From Tipula vernalis (Eukaryota; Arthropoda; Insecta; Diptera; Tipulidae): a DNA stretch of 64,000 nucleotides. This document shows, piece by piece, positions 23,896-33,924 of this stretch; the stretch's first letter is position 1; every line of letters begins with the position of its first letter. The notes under the pieces are model-generated. The model searched no databases and was not told the DNA's origin. It saw only the letters and a program-made list of their open reading frames with translations. The stretch covers positions 189,085,086 to 189,149,085 of the forward strand of contig OY282558.1 of the NCBI GenBank assembly GCA_958295665.1. The letters are read 5' to 3'. The position numbers and the translations under genes were made by a program.

Positions 23896-24193
23896 ATTTG
23901 AGAACTTTCTAGAATATTCTAGATATGCTAGATGCTTTATGGATATGTTTAGAAATCAGATATTTTTAAATAATGCGAGACTAGACAATAGGAAGGAATG
24001 AGTATTTCACTAAGAGCTTTACTTGTTCATAGGTATGTGGGGGCCCACAAAAATGTTTCGAGGAACCGAAATTTGTAGTTACGCCACTGCTGTAGAATTG
24101 AATTTCCAATGGATTTAGGATCCTTAAAAAGCAATTAAGCACTAAAGACATCTTAAAACAAGGGAATTAACTTATATACAATAATTTTCTAAC
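23896..24193. other. Flank left of the BEL/Pao element
   Basis: No gene. The five bases 24194-24198 (ATGGT) are the left target duplication of the BEL/Pao element. Part of this flank may be the 3' end of the LINE that continues beyond 30478. Confidence 0.45.
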
Positions 24194-24198
24194 ATGGT

Positions 24199-24648
24199 TG
24201 TATAATCTTGGGCCTTTCCAAGATTCCAGCCAATTTCGTCGAAGATGATTAAATCAAAAAAAACTTTGCCAAGCACTTTATTTCACCGTGGCGACTAATT
24301 TATTTTATTCAATTTATGATATTTATAAAAATGCATTGATTTTTGAAAGCAAAATAATTTATTGGATGTTACTTCTCCAATATTCGATATGCAATTGATT
24401 TTATTTTACGTTAACAAACTAGAAATTAACAATTAATTACGTCATGGATATAACGCAAACCCAAATCAGGAGATTTAATGGTTTGAACGTTATATAAACA
24501 AAAATATGATAATTATGTATGTACGGATGTTAAATGAGGGTGACCAAAAAGTTTTAAATGCAATATGTAATAATAAAAATAAAAATGAATGATTTTGAAA
24601 TTAAAGAATAATAAAGTATAATAAAAATTAAATTACGAAGATTATTCA
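24199..24648 (-). repeat. BEL/Pao 3' LTR, full length
   Basis: A 450 bp LTR, TG...CA. The stop codon of the polyprotein (24642-24644) lies inside it. On the minus strand a TATA-like GTTTATATAAC lies near 24492-24502; this segment is absent from the other LTR. Confidence 0.93.
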
Positions 24649-26858
24649 TCATCCCCGCCTTGAATGCTTCCAGCTTTCAACATCGATTCCGTACCCATCG
24701 ACGGAAAAGGACAGATTTTGGTAACTGGCCTTTTTATAGTTTTCCCTTGAGTTTTTAGAGTGACCACCCTAACCAATTTATCGCTTCCCGGATGAACCTC
24801 CAACACACGACCCATTTTCCACCTCAGAGGTGGCAGATTGTCATCCTTTACGAGAACGAGTTCTCCGACATCAATGTTCCGCGATGATGTTGACCATTTT
24901 CTGCGATGCTGCATCCCTAGCAGGTACTCATTAGTCCAACGCGACCAGAAGTGCTGATGTAATTGCTGAACATGGCGCCACCGTTTTAAATACGGCACCA
25001 TACTTGCCGTGAGAGGTCGTCCGACTAGAAAATGCCCGGGAGTAATTGCCTCCAGATCGTTCGGGTCTGATGATAGTGGGGTCAATGGCCGTGAATTTAA
25101 TACAACTTCCACTTGCTTAAATGCTGTATTCATCTCTTCATACGTTAAGGATGAGTCCCCCATTATCCAACGTAAATGGTGCTTCGCGGATTTTACGGCA
25201 GCTTCGTAGATCCCACCGAAATGTGGGGCCAATGGTGGAGCAAAACGCCAATTTATCATACCGTCTTGACATATGCGCAGAATCCCGTCGTTACAATGTT
25301 GAGTTTTGAATAACTGGTACAACTCGTGTAAGGAAGAATTTGCTCCTACAAAATTCGTACCATTATCACAAAATATGTTTTTGCACATACCTCTTGTTGA
25401 AATGAATCTCTTCAGAGCTCCAACAAATGCATCTGAAGACAGGTCTGACACCAGTTCCAAATGAACTGCTTTTATCGCCAGACATACGAATATGGCTAAA
25501 TATCCTTTTGTTGGCCCCTTGCCTCGTATTTTGTGGTGTATAAAGAAAGGACCTGCGAAGTCGACTCCAACATTGTAAAATGGTGGCGCATATGTAACAC
25601 GTTCGGTTGGAAAATCCCCCATCTTCTGCTGACTCGTTTTTGCTCGAAATCGGAAACAGAGGATGCAATTGTAGCACACCCTTTTTGCTAGCCTTCGTCC
25701 ATTAATTGGCCAGTATTCTTGCCGCACAGCTGCCAATAATGCCTGTGGACCTGCGTGAAGAAGTTTTTTATAAAAATAAGACAGGATTGACAAGGTAATT
25801 GGATGTGTGGATGGAAATAAAATCGTATATTTCGTTGAATATGCGAGGGATGAATATTTTAGTCGACCCCCCACTCGAAGGATTCCGCTACTATCTAGGA
25901 AAGGAGACAAAGGAATTAATGGGTCCTTGGGACTGAGTGGTGTTTTGGCCCTCAATGACCCCATCTGGTCTTTAAAACCAGTCGACTGTATTATCTTTAT
26001 TATTAAATTTAGACCATTCTGAAGATCGGATGCCTGGATGTCACCATATATCCTATCACTTTCTTGCTTTGACAGATAGTTGTGAATAAAGCGATAAACA
26101 TAAGCCATAATTCTTTGCACAGAGAGGAAATTTCGTGATTGGAATCTCTGCAGAAGGTCCACCTCCTCCAGCGCAGATGAACATGCCAAGGCGGCTTTAG
26201 TTTGCCGACGTTCCGGAACTTCATCTATTACTGGTATGCGTGACGTAGGCCATTGGTCAGGCGAGGTTTTCAAAAATGATGGCCCTGTAAACCACGATGA
26301 GTGCCGTATCAGTTCTAGTGGCGAACATCCTCTCGACAATAGATCCGCCGAGTTGAATTTAGTGCTGATATGGTACCAATTAGATATTGCTGTCAGCCTC
26401 TGAATTTTTGCTACTCGATTCCCGACAAATGTTGTTAATGTGGTTGATTCCGAAGAGATCCACGATAATGCGACTGCTGAATCTGACCAGTAGTAGGTTT
26501 CATGAATGGTGATATTTAAGACTGGAATAACCTTTCTTACCAGTTCAACTAACAGCAGAGCCGCACAAAGTTCAAGACGTGGTATGGTTGTTTTACTGAG
26601 AGGCGCCACACGAGACTTTGCGCGGATTAATTGAACGTTAACGGAGCACATGCCTTGACTCCTCAGATATATAGCTGCTCCAAATGCCTTTTCGCTAGCG
26701 TCTGCAAACCCGTGAAGCTCGTAAACCACGCCCATTGATGTTAATGTGATCCGCCGACTAACTTGAAGATCGTTTAAAAGTGTGAGCTGATTTCGAAAAT
26801 CTTGCCAAACAGTAAACAGATCTTGTGGAAGCGACTGATCCCAATCATTCTTAAGCAT
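24642..26858 (-). CDS. BEL/Pao RNase H, integrase and C-terminal domain
   Basis: 738 codons on the minus strand. An RNase H region comes first (GFADASEKAFGAAIY near residue 50 and TYYWSDSAVALSWI near 145), then a zinc-binding segment ending in YNCILC, then the integrase core with catalytic Asp 433 (GVDFAGP), Asp 498 (FCDNGTNF) and Glu 552 (GGIYEAAVK), then the C-terminal DUF5641-like block (RWRHVQQLHQHFWSRW, GELVLVKDDN, RVLEVHPGSD). All catalytic residues are present and there are no stops. It overlaps the end of the upstream frame by 8 bases; by comparison with the family the two belong to one polyprotein, so its first in-frame Met is not the natural start. It would degrade template RNA and insert the cDNA. 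Confidence 0.93.
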   Translation of the reverse strand: MLKNDWDQSLPQDLFTVWQDFRNQLTLLNDLQVSRRITLTSMGVVYELHGFADASEKAFGAAIYLRSQGMCSVNVQLIRAKSRVAPLSKTTIPRLELCAALLLVELVRKVIPVLNITIHETYYWSDSAVALSWISSESTTLTTFVGNRVAKIQRLTAISNWYHISTKFNSADLLSRGCSPLELIRHSSWFTGPSFLKTSPDQWPTSRIPVIDEVPERRQTKAALACSSALEEVDLLQRFQSRNFLSVQRIMAYVYRFIHNYLSKQESDRIYGDIQASDLQNGLNLIIKIIQSTGFKDQMGSLRAKTPLSPKDPLIPLSPFLDSSGILRVGGRLKYSSLAYSTKYTILFPSTHPITLSILSYFYKKLLHAGPQALLAAVRQEYWPINGRRLAKRVCYNCILCFRFRAKTSQQKMGDFPTERVTYAPPFYNVGVDFAGPFFIHHKIRGKGPTKGYLAIFVCLAIKAVHLELVSDLSSDAFVGALKRFISTRGMCKNIFCDNGTNFVGANSSLHELYQLFKTQHCNDGILRICQDGMINWRFAPPLAPHFGGIYEAAVKSAKHHLRWIMGDSSLTYEEMNTAFKQVEVVLNSRPLTPLSSDPNDLEAITPGHFLVGRPLTASMVPYLKRWRHVQQLHQHFWSRWTNEYLLGMQHRRKWSTSSRNIDVGELVLVKDDNLPPLRWKMGRVLEVHPGSDKLVRVVTLKTQGKTIKRPVTKICPFPSMGTESMLKAGSIQGGDDE

Positions 26859-29800
26859 CCATATTTTTTGTAAATAAATTTTGGCTCGTGTAAACTGGCG
26901 AGGTAAGCCCGAGTGGATCGAATATACGAGCTATGTCCGATAAAACTGTTCTTTTCGTAACTCGTCCTCCATTGTCTTTAACCTGGACATTAAAACAGAA
27001 AACGTCCGATGATGGCTGCCAATACATCCCAAGTGTCTTGATGAAATCGCCATTGTCGAGCTGAATCAGTTTCTCGCGATGTTCCTGAGGTGTGCCCTCC
27101 AAAATTTCTTGCGAGTTCGCGCACCATTTTCGGAGTTCCATTCCCGCCGTGCTTAGAATTTTCGAGATTTGGGTTTTTATAGTCTTAGCCGCCTCCAAAT
27201 TGTTGGCGCCGGTCAGTACATCATCTATGTATACGTCGCGCTTTATGACTTGTGATGCCAAGGGATACTGTTCCTGATGAATTTCCGCTAACCTCTGAAC
27301 ACATTTTGTTGCCAGATACGAAGCACTGGCTGTACCTAAGGTTAAGGTGAGCAGTCTAAACATTTTTAGAGATTCTGATGGTGTTTTTCTCCAGAATATA
27401 TGTTGTAGCTGAGCATCATCGTCAGTAACCATTATCTGACGATACATTTTACAGATATCTGCACTGAATACGTACTCGTAGGTTCTGAACCTGGCCAAAA
27501 TAGAGAACAAGTCTTGTTGCAATACAGGCCCCACCATAAGAATGTCGTTTAAAGCCTTTCCGGAATCAGATTTTGCCGAGGCGTCAAAAACTATCCTCAT
27601 CTTGGTCGTGGAGCTATCCGGTTTTAACACGCAATGATGCGGTAAGAAGAAATTTGTTGCGGAGACCTCTTCTGCTGTGAGTTGCTTCATGTGGCCTAAC
27701 TCTAAATATTCTTCAATGGTTTCTTGATAGACCTTTCTCAGATTATCATTCCTGGTTAGCCGATGTTCCAGGCTGTTAAACCTTCGACGAGCCATATCTT
27801 GCGAGTTACCTAAAACCGAGGGTGGTTGAGACATTGGAAGTTTCACAATAAATTTACCTGCGGCCGTGCGTCCATAGTGGTTCTTAAAATGATCCTCCAC
27901 ATACTGTTCTTGCTTGGACATCGCAGGACATGCGGCGTTGAGATGTTCAATTTCAAAAAAATTTCGGAGTTGCTCATTTAGACTGGTTTCTTCTATTGAT
28001 AGCGTATTGCATACATGGTAGTTTTGTGGTGATGAGCAATAATTTGCGGTTTTGCCCACTACGACCCAGCCTAGCAAGGTGTTTTGTAAGATAGGCATGT
28101 CTGGACCCAGCAGGATTTGGCCGACCGCTTGTAGAGAATAGTAGAGATCTGCCCCTATCACAAGATCTATGTGCTGTGGTGTTGAAAATTCTGGATCGGC
28201 TAGCCTTATATTTTTCGGAAACGTCCATTGACTTGTATTTATGCCAATTGTAGGTTGCGGTCCCGAAATTTTTGGCAATAGATGAACGTCAATTTGGGCC
28301 GTATACGCAATAATTCGTGATTGAATCGTTACGGCTAACATGGAATTGCATGATAGTGAGGAAGCTCCGATTCCAGTTATAGCTGTGCTGAAGCTCTTGC
28401 GCCTTAGACCAAGCCGAGCTGCAAATTTTTCAGTCATAAGACTAAGTTGGGAGCCACTGTCAAAAAGCGCTCTGGCAAAAATTGGTGTTCCCGTATGATC
28501 CAGAACAATTACAAGCGCGGTTGCTAAAAAAACATAAGCATTAGAAGAACGGATGTGTAAGATATTTTGATGTTGTTCAACGGTTGAGTGAAATACTGTA
28601 TTTTTAGTCAGATCATTTTGTTTTGTGCTATCAGATGTCCCCACAGAGTGATTATTGATCTCTGTATTGGTTGGCTTATTTAACTGATCTGCATGGAGAT
28701 GAGGCTGAGCGATATCCGGATGCAAGAGTGAGTGATGACGAATGGAACAACCGGGCTTATTGCAATGAAATGGCGATGTACAGTTGTTTATTTGGTGATC
28801 ATTTCGCAAACAATTTATAAAAATCCGAAGGTTATTAATTTCCTGACATCGGTTTGGAATTGATAAACGAAGGAATCTTCGGCACTGATTGATTCGATGC
28901 CCTGGTATTTGACAAAAAGCGCAAGTGAATATTAGTTTTTTGGAAGCGACCACGGTTGCTGAATATGAAGAATGTGATGGCTTAGAACGAAATCCGCTAC
29001 CTTGAGAACCTGATGTTGTTGTGACGTTGTGTATTGTTCTTCCTTCTAATGCATGAAGACGCTTATTAAGGAAAGCCAGGAATTCTGCAAGAGTAGGCAG
29101 CGTTTTCACCGGTTCTTCATCCTCCCATTTCGTTACAGTATTTGGATCAAGCTTAGGTAGTATAATTTCTATCAATAAATCATCCCATTGTTGTGTAGGG
29201 CGGTCCAATGATTTTAGGGAACGCAAATTTGAATTTAGTTGATTGATTAACTCCGACAATTTATCAGCAGATGGCTTGATTATACGCGGGATTTTGAAAA
29301 TTTTCCTCATATGGTCACGACATATTATTTTTGAATTATTGTATCTCTCTTTCAAAAGATTAAGAGCCTCTTGGTATTTATTTTCGGTTAATTCTAAAGA
29401 GCTGATTAACTCCGCCGCCGCACCATCAACTAAATTACGCAAGTGTTGGAATTTGGATAATATGTTTAATTGCGAATTTTTATTAACCAAACTATCAAAG
29501 GTATTGTAGAAATCAAGCCATTTTGTAAAATCTCCACTAAACACGTTGATTTCTATTCGAGGTAATTTAGCTATAACGTTACTCTGGCTAACGGTCGGTT
29601 GAGTTTCATTTTTTACAACCGGCGTGATCGCTGATATTTGATCGAGAATAGCGGGTTTTAATTCATAATACGCCTCTTCAAATTTAGCGCGTGTTTCCGC
29701 ATGCGTCGTTTCTTCCATCAGCTGCTCCAAAGCTGACTGTGTTGCATTGAATTGCTCAAATGTCGCTTCTAAAGCTTCTAAGCGCACCCTTGCGTATGTT

Positions 29801-29907
29801 GATGTTGAACCCGCTAATTTGTTGTCAACGAATGCTTTAATCCGCTCTAACTTATCGATCCAAACCTTTTGCATGGCTTCATATTTTAAAATCTTAGCAT
29901 CCGCCAT
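26851..29907 (-). CDS. BEL/Pao Gag, protease and reverse transcriptase
   Basis: 1,018 codons from ATG at 29907. Order: coiled N-terminal region; a Gag-like DUF1759 block (VFSGDFTKWLDFYNTFDSLV near residue 125); two Cys-rich zinc knuckles near 330-395, the second with Phe where the first Cys is expected (LRIFINCL); a retropepsin-like DUF1758 domain with DSGS at residue 482; RT with YIDD near 893. The frame is shifted just before its end: AKIYLQKIWMLKND in the next frame is the natural continuation, so a single-base change near 26890-26900 splits the polyprotein. It is otherwise intact and looks young. Confidence 0.93.
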   Translation of the reverse strand: MADAKILKYEAMQKVWIDKLERIKAFVDNKLAGSTSTYARVRLEALEATFEQFNATQSALEQLMEETTHAETRAKFEEAYYELKPAILDQISAITPVVKNETQPTVSQSNVIAKLPRIEINVFSGDFTKWLDFYNTFDSLVNKNSQLNILSKFQHLRNLVDGAAAELISSLELTENKYQEALNLLKERYNNSKIICRDHMRKIFKIPRIIKPSADKLSELINQLNSNLRSLKSLDRPTQQWDDLLIEIILPKLDPNTVTKWEDEEPVKTLPTLAEFLAFLNKRLHALEGRTIHNVTTTSGSQGSGFRSKPSHSSYSATVVASKKLIFTCAFCQIPGHRINQCRRFLRLSIPNRCQEINNLRIFINCLRNDHQINNCTSPFHCNKPGCSIRHHSLLHPDIAQPHLHADQLNKPTNTEINNHSVGTSDSTKQNDLTKNTVFHSTVEQHQNILHIRSSNAYVFLATALVIVLDHTGTPIFARALFDSGSQLSLMTEKFAARLGLRRKSFSTAITGIGASSLSCNSMLAVTIQSRIIAYTAQIDVHLLPKISGPQPTIGINTSQWTFPKNIRLADPEFSTPQHIDLVIGADLYYSLQAVGQILLGPDMPILQNTLLGWVVVGKTANYCSSPQNYHVCNTLSIEETSLNEQLRNFFEIEHLNAACPAMSKQEQYVEDHFKNHYGRTAAGKFIVKLPMSQPPSVLGNSQDMARRRFNSLEHRLTRNDNLRKVYQETIEEYLELGHMKQLTAEEVSATNFFLPHHCVLKPDSSTTKMRIVFDASAKSDSGKALNDILMVGPVLQQDLFSILARFRTYEYVFSADICKMYRQIMVTDDDAQLQHIFWRKTPSESLKMFRLLTLTLGTASASYLATKCVQRLAEIHQEQYPLASQVIKRDVYIDDVLTGANNLEAAKTIKTQISKILSTAGMELRKWCANSQEILEGTPQEHREKLIQLDNGDFIKTLGMYWQPSSDVFCFNVQVKDNGGRVTKRTVLSDIARIFDPLGLTSPVYTSQNLFTKNMDA

Positions 29908-30254
29908 AATGAGGACAAGATGGTTTCAAGCAGACGTACACACAAAAAAAAATGCCGAATAAACGCAATGCAATGTATTCCACACACAAAAAAAAACGTT
30001 TCACTTTAGTCTCGTTACTCACAATATAGCACAAAAAGTTTATAATCGTAAATTGCAATGAAAATTTACGAGTAAATCCAAAAAAAAAAAGAATATATAC
30101 AAAAAATTCAATTATACTTCCCAATAATACATAATGTATGTCCAACGAAGTAAATAATCCAAAAATTATGCGCGAAATTCTAAGCACGATGACGCTTGAT
30201 GACCTTTCAAAATCAGCCGATGAAAATACCCTCAAAATGATTCGAGAATGTTCA

Positions 30255-30272
30255 ATCCCACTTCTGACACCA
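30255..30272 (-). other. BEL/Pao primer-binding site
   Basis: On the minus strand TGGTGTCAGAAGTGGGAT directly follows the LTR end. The TGG start and position fit a tRNA primer site; I cannot assign the tRNA. Confidence 0.55.
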
Positions 30273-30473
30273 TGTATAATCTTGGGCCTTTCCAAGATTC
30301 CAGCCAATTTCGTCGAAGATGATTAAATCAAAAAAAAAAACTTTGCCAAGCACTTTATTTCACCGTGGCGACTAATTTATTTTATTCAATTTATGATATT
30401 TATAAAAATGCATTGATTTTTGAAATTAAAGAATAATAAAGTATAATAAAAATTAAATTACGAAGATTATTGA
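30273..30473 (-). repeat. BEL/Pao 5' LTR with 249 bp internal deletion
   Basis: A 201 bp copy matching both ends of the 450 bp partner. The missing middle corresponds to about 24347-24594 and is bracketed in the full LTR by near-identical GATTTTTGAAA and GATTTTGAAA, suggesting loss between short direct repeats. The retained ends are almost identical to the partner. Confidence 0.92.
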
Positions 30474-30478
30474 ATGGT

Positions 30479-31935
30479 AAGATAATAATTTTTAAGATCT
30501 AAACTGATGAATATTCACGGCATGTTTTATTGATTCAGATAAACTATTATATACCGTTAGACCCTTGAATCTAATTGATTTTGAAGTAGCGTCACACGAT
30601 AAATTCTGAGTAAATCGAGTGTGGTAACTATGTGTATGTCTAAATTTTATAAAGTAATAAATAGTACAACTTGTAAATGAAATAATGCTGCAACTGGCAT
30701 CTTAAGATTCATCTCTGTAGAGTGCCAAAGTAGGAAATAATAGAGAAAGTCTACAATAATTTGCATTATCCTTCTTAGCAGAATAAAAGCAAAATAAATT
30801 AGTTTCAATACATGCTTTGGAGCATAGTAAGACAACTTTCTCGATAATCTTACTAGAGGAGCCATTTTACTACAAATAGTATGTATTTGTTCATTCCAGG
30901 ACAGATTTGTGTCAAATAAAAACCCCAGATACCTACTTATTTACCTTTACACTACTAATCTCTATATTATCTACATTTAAAGATGGCAAACGAACCGATA
31001 ATTTATAGGGAGAGTGGAAAACCATAAATTTTGTTTTCGCTATATTCAAAGCTGTCATATATTGCATTTGAAATAATCGAGTCCAATTTCCATGTCCTGT
31101 TTCATATCTCTTATTATTAAATTCGGATCCTTAGTCTCATACAAAATTATTGTGTCATCAGCAAACAACCGAATATGTCCTCTTAATGGTAAACGGGAAA
31201 TATCGTTAGTGAAAATTAGGTAAAGTAATGACCCAAATACACTATAACCTGAGGAACAGCAGATTTAAAATGTAAATACTTTAAGTAGCGGTCCTTTAAG
31301 TAGCTTTCAATTAGCTTATACAGTATTCCCCGAATTCCATAAAGATATAATTTTTCCAAAAGCAATTTATGGCCAATGGTGTCAAAGGCTTTTTTGAGGT
31401 CTAGAAATAGAGCTCCTACATAATTTTTATTATCAAAAGCATTATATAATAAATTCACCATTTCAACTAGGGTCACTTCTGTTCCCGCTCCCTTTCTAAA
31501 ACCATACTGATGTGAATAAAAAAAAATTACAATTGTCAAAAACTCATATAGAGATAGGTCGATAATTAGAAACGACACTTTTATCTCCACCTTTATGAAG
31601 AGGCAATATCTTAGCTAATTTTAGACAATTATTACGAATTTCTTCCACCTCCTTTATTATCCAACGAAATAATAATATTCAAAATTTCTGTAGTAGTTCT
31701 TGCGTAAAGAAACAGAGAATTTGGATTTAAAACAAATTGGAATTTAAAAAACCTTATCATTAAACACAATATGCTTTATAGGTTGTATCATTCTTGTTCT
31801 GATTCAAAAGTTGATTAATATTTTGCCATAATTTTTTTGATCTATCACTAAACATACTTTCGTAAAATCGCTTCTTTGCAAAATATTTCTCAGACTTTAT
31901 TTTAACTACTATTAAATTTTTCAAAAAAAAAAGAG
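30479..31935 (-). pseudogene. LINE (Jockey/CR1-type) reverse transcriptase relic
   Basis: Minus strand, reading from 31935: a basic linker (KKLWQNINQLLNQN, near 31830), then RT blocks HQYGFRKGAGTEVTLVEM (near 31500), GALFLDLKKAFDTIGHKLL, the loop RLFADDTIILYE near 31150 (the F/YADD catalytic site) and a C-terminal tail YNSLSESIKHAVNI near 30530. Stops and shifts lie between the blocks. It is the downstream half of the LINE whose endonuclease is at 32877-33190. The BEL/Pao element seems to have landed at its 3' end. Confidence 0.8.
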
Positions 31936-32875
31936 AGAAAGGGTAAAGGAAGCTTCGGTAGCAATATAGTCTTGCAAAAATGCCATTGAGAAAGGATGGG
32001 GGCTGGAGCCCCGCATCGTACATTGGCTTTATACCGCAGTAGTCAGACCCATACTCTTGTATGGGGTAATAGTCTGGTGGCCTGCAGTTTCTGGACAAAA
32101 CTTTCAACCAAAAGCTGTTGACAAAAGTTCAGAGAACAATCTCTCTGTGGATCAGTGGTGCACTGAGGAGCACATCCACTAAAGACTCTGCTATTTTTGA
32201 CTCCTCTAGATATCTTGGGGATACAGTTGGCAGCTGGTACTACCATACGGCCGAAATTTATCTTAATGTGGACCTGCAACAATACAGGGCACTCATCTAT
32301 TTTGTGCAACAAACAAATTCCCAAGACCACCGACTATACTGTTCCGTCACTATCTTTTGACACAAAGTTCCGGACTAGGATCCCATCCAGGGAGGACTGG
32401 ATGATGGGTGCAGTTTTGGAACCAGGAGTAATAAACTTCTTCACTGATGGTTCAAAATGGGGCGGGAATGTCGGGGCTGGAGTGTTCTGCGAGGAACTTC
32501 TGTTAAATCTCTGCTTACGTTTTCCCGACTACTGTAGCATTTTTCAAGCTGAAGTAACTGCCATAAAGGAAGTCGTAGACTGGTTGAGGTATAATGTAAT
32601 ATCAGTTTGTAATACTTGCATATATACGGACAGTCAGGCTGCCATTAGAGCACTTCAATCACACCTCCTCACGTCGAAAGTAGTCCAGAACTGTCTCTCA
32701 TCCCTTAACGAGATGGCAGATCAGTTCAACATCCACATTTTATGGGTGCCTATGGGAATATAAACGCCGATGAACTGGCTCGACGTGGTACAAAGGACCA
32801 CTTCTCAGAAAGCAGAAAATATATTGAAATGTCTCTTGCGGTATGCAAACTGCTGCTTTAGGAAGAAGCTAGCAA
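31936..32875 (+). pseudogene. I/LOA-type LINE fragment: RT tail and RNase H
   Basis: Opposite strand to the surrounding LINE. It begins with the post-RT block GLEPRIVHWLYTAVVRPIL (near 32005), then an RNase H domain in the open stretch 32197-32763: NFFTDGSKWGGNVGAGVF, FQAEVTAIKEVVDWL, CIYTDSQAAIRALQS and HILWVP, followed in a shifted frame by ADELARRGT. The D-E-D catalytic pattern of RNase H is present. A cellular-type RNase H behind RT is characteristic of I, R1 and LOA clades. It could belong to the same family as the endonuclease relic at 15380. There is no A-tail at either edge. Confidence 0.8.
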
Positions 32876-32876
32876 G

Positions 32877-33190
32877 CTAACTGAAATTATGATCACTAAT
32901 TTCGACTTTTGATGTATCTAAAAAATTGCATACGAAATGATCAATTACATTAATACTACCACCTGATCTAGTAGCAAAACTATTTGTGACTATCATACCA
33001 TGACTCAATAACAAATTTTTATAATCTTGTACAATATCTAAATGTTTATTAATCGGAATATTTAAATCACCAACAATAACAACATCGTTATTACCATTAC
33101 TGATAAGTAAAGAATCTAAAATGTCTATCTGAGGCAGGCCTGTATACTGCACAAATTGAACAAAACTATTGAAGTTCAACAAATATAATG
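32877..33190 (-). pseudogene. LINE endonuclease relic
   Basis: Minus-strand open stretch with DVVIVGDLNIPINKHLD, a Tyr-Leu-Leu block, NSFATRSGG, IDHFVCN and ISDHN, the order found in APE-type endonucleases of Jockey/CR1 LINEs (GDxN, then SDH). It would nick target DNA to prime reverse transcription. It is separated from its RT (30479-31935) by the inverted LINE fragment. Confidence 0.78.
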
Positions 33191-33774
33191 TAAATAGTGA
33201 AAAATAGTTGTTTGTTCTAGCCGAGCAAGGAATATTGATTAATAAGCGGATTAATTATTTAAAATTGTTAGATGTTTTGCGGGGAAGTAAAAAAATACAT
33301 TAATCTTTACAATGAACTGAAAAAGCCAAGGTTTCTAATTTCATATTGAAAGCAATAGGTGAGGAATTCTATCAAGAACTGGTTGAGTAAGCTGGTTCGT
33401 GCAAATGCTATTTATACAAACTTGTGTTGAAATACATATGTATATAGTATGTAACATGCGCAAGATAAAGCTGACTGCATTCCATTCTCACCATTCAAAT
33501 GCAACATCAGCAAAAACAATCAAGTTGAAACCTTTGAACAAAAGATACCGCATGGAAAATATCGTATGTTAATATTTTGATAACATAGCATTAGTTATTG
33601 TATAGAATAAAAATTAAATGTTAAAATAGTTAGTTCTAGTTTACTCGTGTTTAGTTTAACATCTTAATAAATAAATTGTAAGAAAATTATTAAATAAATA
33701 TTTTTTTTTATTTAATCACGGTATTCTGACTCGTAATTATATATCTACTCGTATATATATGTATAACAAAAAAT
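33191..33774. other. AT-rich spacer, no gene recognised
   Basis: No domain or clear repeat seen. Ends at the TA dinucleotide flanking the long-TIR element. Confidence 0.5.
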
Positions 33775-33776
33775 TA

Positions 33777-33924
33777 CCTGTAATTTAGGGGGAAAACCTG
33801 AAAAATGCCGAAATATTCAAAATACGTTGATTGGAGGAAGTTATCGTAATGAAATAAATTAAACACTTATTTTTTAATATTTTTTTTTTTGTTTTTTACT
33901 GATTTGTAGAAATTCTATCTTTAA
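33777..33924 (+). repeat. Left long terminal inverted repeat
   Basis: Pairs with 36751-36894. Shared phrases include ATTCAAAATACGTTGATTGG and GAAATTCTATCTTTAA. The homology stops exactly at TTAA (33921-33924), where piggyBac sequence starts. Confidence 0.9.

Larger units (their letters stand above)
24199..30473 (-). mobile_element. BEL/Pao LTR retrotransposon, nearly intact coding
   Basis: A 6.3 kb element transcribed on the minus strand. The LTRs share TGTATAATCTTGGGCC at the plus-strand left edge and GATTATT(C/G)A at the right edge. The exact 5 bp duplication ATGGT lies at 24194-24198 and 30474-30478; 5 bp is standard for this superfamily. The two long frames together encode Gag, protease, RT, RNase H and integrase without internal stops; one frame change separates them. 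The LTR at the transcriptional start (right) is 249 bp shorter than the other. Confidence 0.96.

Noticed and set aside
30138..30326. Plus-strand frame of 62 codons across the Pao leader and LTR edge
   Set aside because: Overlaps the leader and LTR of a minus-strand element; no domain, no reason to think it is expressed.
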